Under the pieces are notes generated by a model, which worked only from the letters and a program-made list of their open reading frames with translations, was not told where the DNA came from and did not search any database. This document shows positions 1 through 6,894 of a DNA stretch of 11,708 bases, in pieces (position 1 is the first letter of the stretch; each line of letters begins with the position of its first letter). Location of the stretch: positions 1 to 11,708 of the forward strand of contig CATKXN010000086.1 in the NCBI GenBank assembly GCA_949840605.1, read 5' to 3'. This DNA is from an uncultured Alistipes sp. Its GTDB lineage: Bacteria > Bacteroidota > Bacteroidia > Bacteroidales > Rikenellaceae. A program made the position numbers and the translations under genes.

Positions 1-502
1 CGATGGCGTTGGTGATGTTCGTGGTGCCCGAATTGACGAGCTGCTCGTTGCTCACCTGCGAGATGGCACCCAGGACGCTCTCTTTCTTCTGAACGCCGTA
101 TCCGACCACCACCACGTCTTCGACCTGATGCGTCTCTTCGGTCAGCCGTATCGTCAGCGGCGAGGCGTCGGTGACGGCGATCTCCCGCGCTTGGAAGCCC
201 AGGAACGAGACGTGAAGCACGTCGCCTTTGCGGACGCGGAGCGTGAATGCACCCTGCGCGTCGGAGATCGTACCGCCGGCAGATCCTCCCTTGACCGTGA
301 CCGCCGCGCCGGCGATCGCAATGCCGTTGGTATCGACGACGCGGCCTTTGGCCTGGATCGTCGGTTGCTGCTTGCCGGAATCCTGCTCCCCGGCGGCGGC
401 CGGTCCTGCCGTGACGGCGGACAGCAGCAGCAACACCATGGCGGCCAGACGGCGAAGCCCGTGCAGCGATGGTGTGAGCGGTTTGAGATAGAAGTTTTCC
501 AT
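1..502 (-). CDS. SusC/RagA-family TonB-dependent outer membrane receptor, N-terminal part (cut by window edge)
   Basis: This is the first 167 codons of an outer-membrane glycan importer of the SusC type; such proteins are normally about 1000 residues, so most of the gene lies beyond base 1. Reading down from the ATG at 502-500 gives a basic n-region and a hydrophobic segment (about residues 19-31), then a likely signal-peptidase I site near residues 35-38. Residues about 51-121 match the carboxypeptidase-regulatory-like beta-sandwich domain (AKGRVVDTNG through LTIRL). The diagnostic SusC element EDVVVVGYGVQKKESVLGAI (about 128-147) marks the TonB-box/plug start. The family imports oligosaccharides with TonB energy, with a SusD lipoprotein as lid, so a susD gene is expected next. 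The gene follows the BACON lipoprotein by 98 nt, with a hairpin between them. I see no TAnnTTTG box of its own, so cotranscription from the 2220-2227 promoter is likely. No Shine-Dalgarno is visible; the leader is A/C-rich. Confidence 0.93.
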   Translation of the reverse strand, partial: MENFYLKPLTPSLHGLRRLAAMVLLLLSAVTAGPAAAGEQDSGKQQPTIQAKGRVVDTNGIAIAGAAVTVKGGSAGGTISDAQGAFTLRVRKGDVLHVSFLGFQAREIAVTDASPLTIRLTEETHQVEDVVVVGYGVQKKESVLGAISQVSNEQLVNSGTTNITNAI

Positions 503-549
503 ATGTTGGATTAGGTTGTTTATGTAAGGTTGGAAAAATGGCTGCGGCG

Positions 550-586
550 GACTGCCGGCCGTCAGCGGGTGACGCGGCCGGCAGTC
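550..586 (-). terminator. Strong GC-rich hairpin between the lipoprotein and susC-like genes: terminator or attenuator
   Basis: A perfect 12-bp inverted repeat, GACTGCCGGCCG (550-561) with CGGCCGGCAGTC (575-586), surrounds a 13-nt centre. An alternative pairing adds an inner 5-bp stem CGTCA/TGACG (560-564 with 570-574). On the minus strand it begins 14 nt after the lipoprotein stop codon and is followed after about 10 nt by a run of five T. The T run is too distant for a textbook intrinsic terminator. The element may be a partial terminator, an RNA-stability hairpin protecting the upstream message 3' end, or an attenuator setting the lipoprotein:SusC ratio. Confidence 0.6.
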
Positions 587-600
587 CTCGCACAGCTGTT

Positions 601-2190
601 TCAGTCTACCAGATAGAATGCAATGGCGTCGAGGTCTTTCGTACTCCACTGTCGGATACGGATCGATGCTCCGGAACCGGGCGTGGTTACCGCCTTGCCT
701 TCGATCGTGCAGGCGCCGGTGGCGCAGCGGATGCGGAACCGGATGACGCCGTCGGCGACGGCCTCCGTAAAGCGGGCGGTCTCATTGACGTTCACTACGC
801 CGTTCGCCTTGGTCAGTTCGTAAGTCGCCGTGACATGCAGTCCGTTTTTGGAGAAAATGTATTCCTGCGAACTGGTGGGTTTCCATGTTCCTGCGTCGAA
901 ATACTCTACCGACCAGTACCGGGGAGCCGTTTTCACACCGCTCATGGCAAAGCGCATGTTGACGGCCTGTCCCGCCGCGAAATCCTTTACGGGTATGGTG
1001 AACTCCACGTTGTCGTTCGTCCAAATCTTTTTAAGGGCGTAGTGTCCGTCGCCGTTGAGAATGCACTCGGAGGTATAGACGGGGGATTCGTTAACCTGGT
1101 GCCACTGACCGTAGGCGGTCGTTCCGGCGGGTTTGTCGGCTACCATTCTGCCCTCGCTGACCCAGGTGGGATCGTTGTATTTCAACATCGTTTCGTAGTC
1201 AAGGCTCCACCAGGCGATGGGTTCGAGGCTCTTGGCCTCCTGCGAAACGGTGATTACCACATCGTCCAGCGCCGGATCGTCGGTACGGATGGTCAGGGTG
1301 CCGGTGCGGGCCTTGCCGGTGTTCTGCGGAGCCGTCAGCGTGACGTCGGCCGGGTTCGCCGAGGCCGTGCCCGATTCGGGCGTGACGGTGAGCCAGTCGA
1401 GGCCCTCCTTGACGACGGTCCAGTTGCGGTTGCAGAGAATCTGCAGGGTGGCGGGCTCTTCCGGCACCTCGGGGAACTCGATCGTGTTGCCCTCGCCGAA
1501 GCCCGTTACCGTGAGCAGCGGATCGTCGCGGTAAGCGGTCTGACGGACGGTCACCACCACGGGCTCCATCTCATCATCCGGGGCCCGGAACGTGATCGTG
1601 CCCTCGCGCGCATCGCCGCCGTTGGCCGAAGGGGTTACGGTGATCGTCGCTTTCTTTTTGCGTTCGCCCGAAAGCGGAGATACCTCGGCCCAGTCGAGAG
1701 CCTCCTTGTCGGCCGTCCAGGCGACGTTGCTGTAGAGCGAGAAGGTGACGGGCTCGAGATCCGAGAATTCGAATTCGAGCGTGTTGTCGGTCAGACCGTC
1801 CAGCGTGAGGGTCGGCACGATGGGGAAAGCCTCCTGCGTGACGGTCACCCGCTGTACGTAGGCGCCGGCGTAGAGTACCAGTTCTCCGCTGCGTTCCAGG
1901 TCGTCGTTGGGCGCGGCCGCGAGGGTGATCGTCGCCGGGAGTTTCGATCCTCCGTTCATCTGCGAAACGGTCAGCCAGTCGAGTCCGCTCTTGGAGATCG
2001 ACCAGGTTTTGTTCGTCGAGATCGAGAAGCTGACGCCCTCTTCGGGATTGTAGGGGAAAAGCACTCCCTCGTCCAGCCCGACGATCTCCACCCGGTCGGC
2101 GGCTTCGGTCTCCGGGTCCGAGGAGCAGGCCGCAGCGAAGATCCCTGCCAACAGAATCAGGGCTGTGCATGCTATTTTCAGGGTTTTCAT
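601..2190 (-). CDS. Three-BACON-domain surface lipoprotein, candidate glycan-binding protein
   Basis: This 529-residue lipoprotein has a hydrophobic signal ending in the lipobox FAAAC, with lipidated Cys22. Acidic residues follow at once (CSSDPETEAAD), as in many Bacteroidota lipoproteins exported to the cell surface. Three successive Ig-like BACON domains occupy about residues 33-121, 126-219 and 225-319. Each shows the W-x(n)-GLDWLTVxPxSG-type core (GLDWLTV at 69-75, ALDWAEV at 164-170, GLDWLTV at 263-269) and ends in VTVTQEA, VTVRQTA or VITVSQEA. The C-terminal 210 residues (320-529) are rich in aromatic and beta-prone sequence and match no family I can name; they could form a carbohydrate-binding beta-sandwich. 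BACON domains usually act as spacers in PUL proteins. The gene is the first of a unit with susC and has its own promoter. A role as surface glycan-binding protein is inference; a hydrolase domain cannot be excluded. Confidence 0.85.
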   Translation of the reverse strand: MKTLKIACTALILLAGIFAAACSSDPETEAADRVEIVGLDEGVLFPYNPEEGVSFSISTNKTWSISKSGLDWLTVSQMNGGSKLPATITLAAAPNDDLERSGELVLYAGAYVQRVTVTQEAFPIVPTLTLDGLTDNTLEFEFSDLEPVTFSLYSNVAWTADKEALDWAEVSPLSGERKKKATITVTPSANGGDAREGTITFRAPDDEMEPVVVTVRQTAYRDDPLLTVTGFGEGNTIEFPEVPEEPATLQILCNRNWTVVKEGLDWLTVTPESGTASANPADVTLTAPQNTGKARTGTLTIRTDDPALDDVVITVSQEAKSLEPIAWWSLDYETMLKYNDPTWVSEGRMVADKPAGTTAYGQWHQVNESPVYTSECILNGDGHYALKKIWTNDNVEFTIPVKDFAAGQAVNMRFAMSGVKTAPRYWSVEYFDAGTWKPTSSQEYIFSKNGLHVTATYELTKANGVVNVNETARFTEAVADGVIRFRIRCATGACTIEGKAVTTPGSGASIRIRQWSTKDLDAIAFYLVD

Positions 2191-2219
2191 GTGTTGGTTG
2201 TGTTTTTAGGTTGTCAGGT

Positions 2220-2227
2220 CAAAGTTA
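2220..2227 (-). promoter_or_regulatory. Bacteroidota-type -7 promoter box for the BACON lipoprotein / susC unit
   Basis: On the minus strand the gap reads GGAATAACTTTGACC, containing TAACTTTG, a full match to the TAnnTTTG -7 consensus of Bacteroides primary-sigma promoters. It ends 29 nt before the lipoprotein ATG. No good TTTG -33 box lies 19-21 nt upstream, which fits an activator-dependent promoter. The GGAATA lead-in is identical to that of the other promoter in this window. Confidence 0.65.
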
Positions 2228-2243
2228 TTCCGATGACCGCGAA

Positions 2244-2270
2244 TCGTTTTTCACGAGTGTATTCGTTTTT
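2244..2270 (-). repeat. 19-bp-spaced direct repeat AAAAACGA upstream of the lipoprotein promoter
   Basis: The octamer AAAAACGA occurs twice on the minus strand, at 2270-2263 and 2251-2244, with a 19-bp repeat unit. The proximal copy lies 16 nt upstream of the -7 box, where a -33 element would sit, and the distal copy lies one repeat unit further out. Direct repeats about two helical turns apart are typical of AraC-type activator sites, but A-rich octamers also occur by chance. Confidence 0.35.
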
Positions 2271-2291
2271 TGTCCGAGAGTCGCATTGTGC
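2269..2291 (-). promoter_or_regulatory. Shared 23-bp block upstream of the lipoprotein promoter, candidate HTCS operator (copy B)
   Basis: On the minus strand this copy runs from GCACAATGCG to GGACAAA. It matches the block at 8148-8170 at 16 of 23 positions without gaps when the two promoters are aligned on their -7 boxes. In both cases exactly 41 nt separate the block from the -7 box. The best-conserved core is TCTnnGACAnA. Binding by the neighbouring HTCS is inference. Confidence 0.45.
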
Positions 2292-2306
2292 GTCGGCGGC
2301 ACGCGG

Positions 2307-3401
2307 TTACATCCGTACGATCTCCGAGGCGGCCATCAGGAAAGCGCCGACGCCGTAGACCTCGGTCATATCGCCGTTCGTCCGCTGGGGCGATCCGCCG
2401 ATGGGCTGCACGTATCCGAGACGTCCGTCCGGGCCGACATACGAACAGAGGGCCTTCCAGCCGCGACGGGCGGCGCGTTTGTAGACCGGTGCGGTCAGCA
2501 GACCGCGGTTCACGCCCCAGGCCAGTCCGTAAGTGAAGAATCCCGAAGCGCTGTTCTCGGGCATCGGGTAGGTTTCGAGGTCGAGCATGCTCGGGTGCCA
2601 CGATCCGCGGGCGTCCTGGCAGGCGACGACCGCTTCCGACATGCGGAGGAACATCCGCCGGTAGTAGTCGTACATCGGGTCGCTCTCGGGCAGGGTGTCG
2701 AGCAGGATGGCCAGCGTGGCGTAGCACCAGCCGTTGCCGCGGCCCCAGAAGACCTTTTCGCCGTTCTTTTCGCGTTTGGTGAAATAGCGCGCGTCGCGGT
2801 AATAGAGATTTTCGGCGGCGTCGAAGAGACTGCGCGACGAGGCGTAGAATTCGCGGTTCATGAATTCCCGGTAGCCGTTGTCGCCCGTGACGTTCGCCAG
2901 CAGGGCGTAGACCGGGGGCGCCATGAACAGGGCGTCGCACCAGCTCCAGCGGTTCGAGCCGTTTTTGGCCTTGATGTGCATTTTGGTCTGTGCCGGAAAG
3001 GCGATCACCGAATCGGCCCGCTCCTTTACAGGGCGCAGCATCGCCGGGTCCTTGTAGCGTTCGTACAGCATCAGGTAGGCCTGTCCGACGCAGATGTCGT
3101 CGGCATGGTACTGCCGCGGACCCATGCACCATCCGTTGCGGCGTCCGATCCCGAGGACGAACTCCTCGCAGGGTTTGTAACCCGAAACATCGGCCCAGGT
3201 GAGCATCCCGCGGTAGAGTGCGCCGTTGGCCCAGTGCTGGTCGCTGCGCTTGCCGGGGCGGGAGAGGTATTTGCCGAAGTTGTCGATTTGCCATTGCGCC
3301 GCGCGGTTGGCGATCTCGATGTCGTGTTTGCGGGCGGCTTCGGCCGGGACGCCGGAAAGCGCTGCGGCTAACAGAAAGAGAAAGAATCGTGTTTTATACA
3401 T
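2307..3401 (-). CDS. GH105-family unsaturated rhamnogalacturonyl/glucuronyl hydrolase, periplasmic
   Basis: This 364-residue protein has a signal peptide with a likely cleavage after AEA (residue 22-23), so it should act in the periplasm. It has the alpha/alpha-barrel signature of GH105, which removes 4,5-unsaturated uronic acids from the non-reducing end of lyase products by hydrating the double bond. YHADDICVGQ carries Asp101/Asp102 and WSWCDALFMAPP carries Asp156. The Asp101-Asp156 spacing of 55 equals that of the two active-site aspartates (88 and 143) of B. subtilis YteR. WGRGNGWCYATLAILL (about 229-244) and the SASGFFTYGLAWGVNRG segment are further GH105 hallmarks. Length is normal for the family. 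It is the last gene of the four-gene enzyme cluster, 21 nt after the BNR_4 lipoprotein gene. The unsaturated-uronyl specificity is well supported; the sugar attached to the uronate (rhamnose or another) is not readable from sequence. Confidence 0.92.
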   Translation of the reverse strand: MYKTRFFLFLLAAALSGVPAEAARKHDIEIANRAAQWQIDNFGKYLSRPGKRSDQHWANGALYRGMLTWADVSGYKPCEEFVLGIGRRNGWCMGPRQYHADDICVGQAYLMLYERYKDPAMLRPVKERADSVIAFPAQTKMHIKAKNGSNRWSWCDALFMAPPVYALLANVTGDNGYREFMNREFYASSRSLFDAAENLYYRDARYFTKREKNGEKVFWGRGNGWCYATLAILLDTLPESDPMYDYYRRMFLRMSEAVVACQDARGSWHPSMLDLETYPMPENSASGFFTYGLAWGVNRGLLTAPVYKRAARRGWKALCSYVGPDGRLGYVQPIGGSPQRTNGDMTEVYGVGAFLMAASEIVRM

Positions 3402-3422
3402 AGTTCGGATGTTTGATTGCGG

Positions 3423-5441
3423 TTAACGGTTTACGGGTTCGGGCGCCGCCCATTCGTCGGTCATGTCGTAGGGCATGCGGAAGACGTCGCCCGCGGCGGT
3501 GCAGAAATAGAGGTGCGAGGCGGTCCGGGTGTCGGGACTGCCGTCGGCCCAGAACGCATAGAACCCGTTCGCGGCGCCGAGGGGCCGCCGCACGTAGGTG
3601 TGGTTGTAGGTGCTGTTCGAGGTCAGCGTCTGCGCGCGGACCCAGCTGCCGCCTTCGTCGAAACTGCGCCAGACGACGATCTCGCCGCCCGCGCCCCAGT
3701 ACTGGGGGCCTGCGTCGGTCGGAGCGATGACGGTCCAGACGCCGTCTTCGATCCAGAGGCTGCCGCTGTCGTAGCAGTGCGTCGAGGTGGCGATCAGGCT
3801 CTCGCGCCACTCCCGGCCCGTCCAGTGGAACGTGTGCCATTGGCGCACGCCGCCGGCGGGGCCCGTCAGGTGGTTGTCGCTGGTGACGCAGAGGATCACG
3901 GGACGCCCCGCGGCGTCGAAATTCAGGTCCTTGATGTAGCAGTTGCGTCCCTGGCTCTGGAAATCGCGCACCAGGGCGTTCGAGTAGCGCGTCGTCACCG
4001 GAACCGTGACCGCCGTGCCGTCGGCCGTGGTCCACGTCGCGCCCCAGTCTTCGGACTGGACGTAATAGATGTTCGTGCGCGTGTCGACGTTGCCGTTGAT
4101 GTGGCGGTTGAAGGCCGTGCAGACTTTCGTGCCGCAGATGTTGCTGATCTGGTAGTGGCCCGATTTGCTCTCGGAGCCCTCCTTGATGGAAGCCAGCTTC
4201 CGGTAGGGCGTCCAGTTCACGCCGTCCTCGCTGGTCTGCCAGAAGAGCTGGCGCACGCCGTCGTAGCGGGTGAAAAAGAGGAAGAATCCCTTTTCGGGAT
4301 GGTAGAGGACCTGCGGATAGGCCATGATGCTTTCGTTGATGCGTTCGAAAGCCGAAATGTCGTAGGGATTGACGCTCCGGTAGCGGATGCCCGGGCGTTT
4401 GTTGGCGCGTCCGGCGACGAAAACCCAGACATAGCCGTTCCGGTCGATCTGGACGGTCGGGTCGTCGTGCGGATCGGAAACCCCGTCGACGCCTTTGTCG
4501 TGCACGACGCGGGGTTTCTGCAGCCGCCCGGTCTTGTGGTCGTAGCAGCCGATCATACATTGCAGGTATTTCCGGCCCGTGTCCGGGGCGCCGCCGTAGA
4601 CGAAATAGGTTCGTCCGACGGCCGGCGCGTAGACGGCCATCGGGATATGCTTCATCGTGTAGGTGCCCAGCCCGCCGGAGTATTTGGGACCGTATTCCGA
4701 GGCGGCCTGGCCGATCGAAAACCAGATGCCGCGGTAACCCTCCACCACGGGAGTCTGTTCCGGCGAATCCACCCGGGCGTAGTTGGCGATCGTGGCCGCC
4801 GGGCTGTAAAAGAGGTCGCCGGTGAGTTCCGAAGGACGGTAGACGCAGCGGTACGAGATGTCGCCGCCCGCATCGTCGAACGTGACGGTCTGCATCGCCC
4901 CGTCGTGCCGCGCTTCGCAGTAGCGGGTCCGGGGTTCGCCGACCGCCGAGACGTAGGTGAACTCCTGTCCGACGATTCCTTCGGGGCAGTAGTTGCCGAG
5001 CGTCACGGTCGCCGTCGCGCCGGCGAAATAGGACCCTGTGACGGTGCGGTTTTTCAGCGACGCTTCGTAGCGGTCGCCGTAGACGGTCACCGTCGGCGTC
5101 GGGCCTGCGAAAAGTCCTCCGTCGTCGGTGACGTAGCGGATTTCGACCGGCCAGGAGCCCTCTTCGATGCCGGTCAGCTCCTTTTCGCCGTTGCCGCTGC
5201 CGGCCGGAATATCCTGCGGGGTTCCGTCGTCGCCGAGCCGGAGCCGGATCGACGCGACCTCCTGCGGCATACCGCTCCAACGGCAGACGAGCCGGTTGCG
5301 CCCGCCCGCGAGCGTCACCTGCCCGGCGTTTTCCAGACCGGGAAGCGGCGTTTCGCTTTCGGTCGTATTGCTGCTGCAGCCGGCGCCCCCGAGGAGCGCG
5401 GCTGCAAGCAATACGGCGGTGAATAAGGTATGTATTTTCAT
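3423..5441 (-). CDS. BNR_4 beta-propeller lipoprotein with DUF4998-like N-terminal domain; candidate polysaccharide lyase
   Basis: I place the start at the ATG at 5441-5439, not the upstream ATG at 5543, because this gives a clean lipoprotein signal, MKIHTLFTAVLLAAALLGGAGC (lipid Cys22), directly after the preceding gene (22-nt gap). The product has 672 residues. Residues about 35-132 resemble DUF4998 (GGRNRLVCRWSG, then EEGSWPVEIRYVTDDGG and VYGDRYEASLKNR). About 133-215 looks like a second Ig-like module. Residues about 234-670 are a BNR_4 propeller with Asp-box-like turns SEDGVNW (404-410), SEDWGATW (463-470) and SFDEGGSW (593-600). His/Asp/Arg-rich motifs shared with the downstream-coordinate paralogue are DPHDDPT, KSGHYQ, FNRHING, TSDNHLTGP, STHCYDSGSLW and FWADG. 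Given GH88 and GH105 neighbours, cleavage of a uronate-containing glycan by elimination is plausible (compare propeller families PL24, PL25, GH145), but no catalytic assignment can be made. Sialidase is unlikely. Confidence 0.85.
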   Translation of the reverse strand: MKIHTLFTAVLLAAALLGGAGCSSNTTESETPLPGLENAGQVTLAGGRNRLVCRWSGMPQEVASIRLRLGDDGTPQDIPAGSGNGEKELTGIEEGSWPVEIRYVTDDGGLFAGPTPTVTVYGDRYEASLKNRTVTGSYFAGATATVTLGNYCPEGIVGQEFTYVSAVGEPRTRYCEARHDGAMQTVTFDDAGGDISYRCVYRPSELTGDLFYSPAATIANYARVDSPEQTPVVEGYRGIWFSIGQAASEYGPKYSGGLGTYTMKHIPMAVYAPAVGRTYFVYGGAPDTGRKYLQCMIGCYDHKTGRLQKPRVVHDKGVDGVSDPHDDPTVQIDRNGYVWVFVAGRANKRPGIRYRSVNPYDISAFERINESIMAYPQVLYHPEKGFFLFFTRYDGVRQLFWQTSEDGVNWTPYRKLASIKEGSESKSGHYQISNICGTKVCTAFNRHINGNVDTRTNIYYVQSEDWGATWTTADGTAVTVPVTTRYSNALVRDFQSQGRNCYIKDLNFDAAGRPVILCVTSDNHLTGPAGGVRQWHTFHWTGREWRESLIATSTHCYDSGSLWIEDGVWTVIAPTDAGPQYWGAGGEIVVWRSFDEGGSWVRAQTLTSNSTYNHTYVRRPLGAANGFYAFWADGSPDTRTASHLYFCTAAGDVFRMPYDMTDEWAAPEPVNR

Positions 5442-5463
5442 GCGTTTGCGAGCATACAGAAAA

Positions 5464-6891
5464 TCAGTCGCGGGGTTTTCCGCCGGGAACCGGCTCGGGC
5501 TTCTGCCACTCGGAATCCATCCGGTAGGGCATCCGGAACACATCGCCCTTGGCGTTGCAGAAATAGAGGTACGAGATGCTCAGCGCGTCGGGATTGCCGT
5601 CGGCCCAGAAGGCGTAGAAATCCGGATCGGCGTGGAGCGGGCGGCGGGCGTAGCCGTGGTTGCGCGGGCTGTCGTGGGTCAGCGTGCGGACGCGTTTCCA
5701 GGTCTGGCCCTTGTCGCGGCTGCGCCACATCACCATCTCGCCGCCCGTGCCCCAGTACTGCGGGCCTATGTCGGTCGGCGCGATGACGGTCCATACGCCT
5801 TTGTCGTCGATCCACAGGCTGCCGCTGTCATAGCAGTGCGTCGAGGTCGTGATGTCGCTGTAAACCCATTCGGCGCCGTCCCAGTGTACGGTCTGCCACT
5901 TGCGCACGCCGCCTTCGGGACCCGTCAGGTGATTGTCGCTCGTCAGGTAGAGGATCACGGGCTGTCCGTCCGGACCGTAGTTGATGTCCTTGATGTAGCA
6001 GTTGCGGTGTTCGGACTGGTAGTCGTGCACCAGGGCGGGGTTCTTCGAGCGGGTGATCGGCAGTTCGATCGGCTTGCCGTCGATCGTGGTCCACGTCCGG
6101 CCCCAGTCCTCCGACTGGATGTAGTAGATGTTGGTGCGCGTGTCCACGACGCCGTTGATATGGCGGTTGAAGCAGCACATCAGCTTGTCGCCGCAGAGGT
6201 TCGTGAACTGATAGTGTCCCGACTTGGTTTCGCCCTCGTCGATGATCGAGGCGATCTGACGGTAGTCGGTCCAGCGATTGCCGTCCTTGCTGCTCTGGTA
6301 GAAGAGCCTCCGCACGCCGTCGTAGCGCGTGAAGAAGAGGAAGAAACCCTTTTCGGGATGGTAGTGCACCTGCGGATAGGCCATGATGCTCTCGTTGACG
6401 TATTCGAATTTCGAGATGTCGTAGGGTTTCGTGCTGCGGTAGCGGATGCCCGGGCGCTTGTTGGCGCGTCCGGCGACGAATACCCAGACGTAGCCATCCT
6501 TGTCGAGCTGGATCGTAGGGTCGTCGTGGGGGTCGCCGACGCCGGCCACTCCCTTGTCGTACACCACGACGGGGCGGCGCAGCATGCCTGTCTTGTGGTC
6601 GTAGCAGCCGACCATGCAGAGCAGGTATTTCCGCTCTTCGGAGGGCGTTCCGCCGTAGACGAAGAAGGTTTTGTCGGCTTCGGGCGAGTAGACCGCCATC
6701 GGGATGTGCTTCATGGTGTAGGTGCCCAGTCCGCCCGAATACTTGTCGCCGTAGCCCGAACGGGCCTGTCCGATCGTGAACCAGATGCCGCGATAACCGT
6801 CGACGGTCTGGTTGTCCATCGACTTGCGTTCCTGTGCGCCGGCACCCCACACCGCGCAGATGAGGAGCAGTGCCGTTAAGATTTTTTTCAT
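5464..6891 (-). CDS. BNR_4 beta-propeller protein, secreted/periplasmic; candidate polysaccharide lyase
   Basis: This 475-residue protein has a short signal peptide (MKKILTALLLICAVWGAGAQ, signal-peptidase I type, no lipobox cysteine), so it is predicted soluble in the periplasm. Residues about 31-470 form one BNR_4 domain that aligns without large gaps to the propeller part of the neighbouring lipoprotein; by eye roughly two thirds of residues are identical. Asp-box-like turns are SKDGNRW, SEDWGRTW and SRDKGQTW. The same polar motifs are kept: DPHDDPT, KSGHYQ, FNRHING, TSDNHLTGP, STHCYDSGSLW, FWADG. It lacks the DUF4998-like extension, which agrees with a different location. It starts 3 nt after the GH88 stop codon, so the two are probably translationally coupled. 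Function is inferred from context only: a lyase or uronate-active enzyme giving unsaturated products for GH88/GH105, or a specialised glycosidase. Confidence 0.85.
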   Translation of the reverse strand: MKKILTALLLICAVWGAGAQERKSMDNQTVDGYRGIWFTIGQARSGYGDKYSGGLGTYTMKHIPMAVYSPEADKTFFVYGGTPSEERKYLLCMVGCYDHKTGMLRRPVVVYDKGVAGVGDPHDDPTIQLDKDGYVWVFVAGRANKRPGIRYRSTKPYDISKFEYVNESIMAYPQVHYHPEKGFFLFFTRYDGVRRLFYQSSKDGNRWTDYRQIASIIDEGETKSGHYQFTNLCGDKLMCCFNRHINGVVDTRTNIYYIQSEDWGRTWTTIDGKPIELPITRSKNPALVHDYQSEHRNCYIKDINYGPDGQPVILYLTSDNHLTGPEGGVRKWQTVHWDGAEWVYSDITTSTHCYDSGSLWIDDKGVWTVIAPTDIGPQYWGTGGEMVMWRSRDKGQTWKRVRTLTHDSPRNHGYARRPLHADPDFYAFWADGNPDALSISYLYFCNAKGDVFRMPYRMDSEWQKPEPVPGGKPRD

Positions 6892-6894
6892 GGT

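Noticed and set aside
128..514. Plus-strand frames of 128 and 87 codons at the left edge
   Set aside because: They lie opposite the SusC N-terminus, whose VVVVGYG motif settles the coding strand.
503..549. Separate promoter for the susC-like gene
   Set aside because: No TAnnTTTG box occurs between the hairpin and the ATG; TACATAAA is not a match.
2271..2306. Terminator after the GH105 gene
   Set aside because: Only a weak 4-bp GCGT/ACGC stem is found, without a T tract, so a termination call is not supported.
538..3371. Plus-strand open frames opposite the lipoprotein and GH105 genes (606 and 400 codons)
   Set aside because: They are shadows of genuine minus-strand genes with clear signal peptides and family motifs.
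5442..5543. Upstream ATG at 5543 as start of the BNR_4 lipoprotein gene
   Set aside because: It would add 34 residues without signal character, overlap the preceding gene and bury the lipoprotein signal sequence that starts at 5441.
3417..6879. Long plus-strand open frames opposite the BNR_4 genes (669 and 570 codons)
   Set aside because: They look alike only because the underlying minus-strand genes are paralogous. They contain no recognisable motif, while the minus frames have signal peptides and conserved domains.
3423..6891. Sialidase assignment for the BNR_4 proteins
   Set aside because: There is no FRIP motif near the N-terminus ahead of the Asp-boxes. FRMP occurs only near the C-terminus in both proteins, and the context is uronate rather than sialic acid catabolism.
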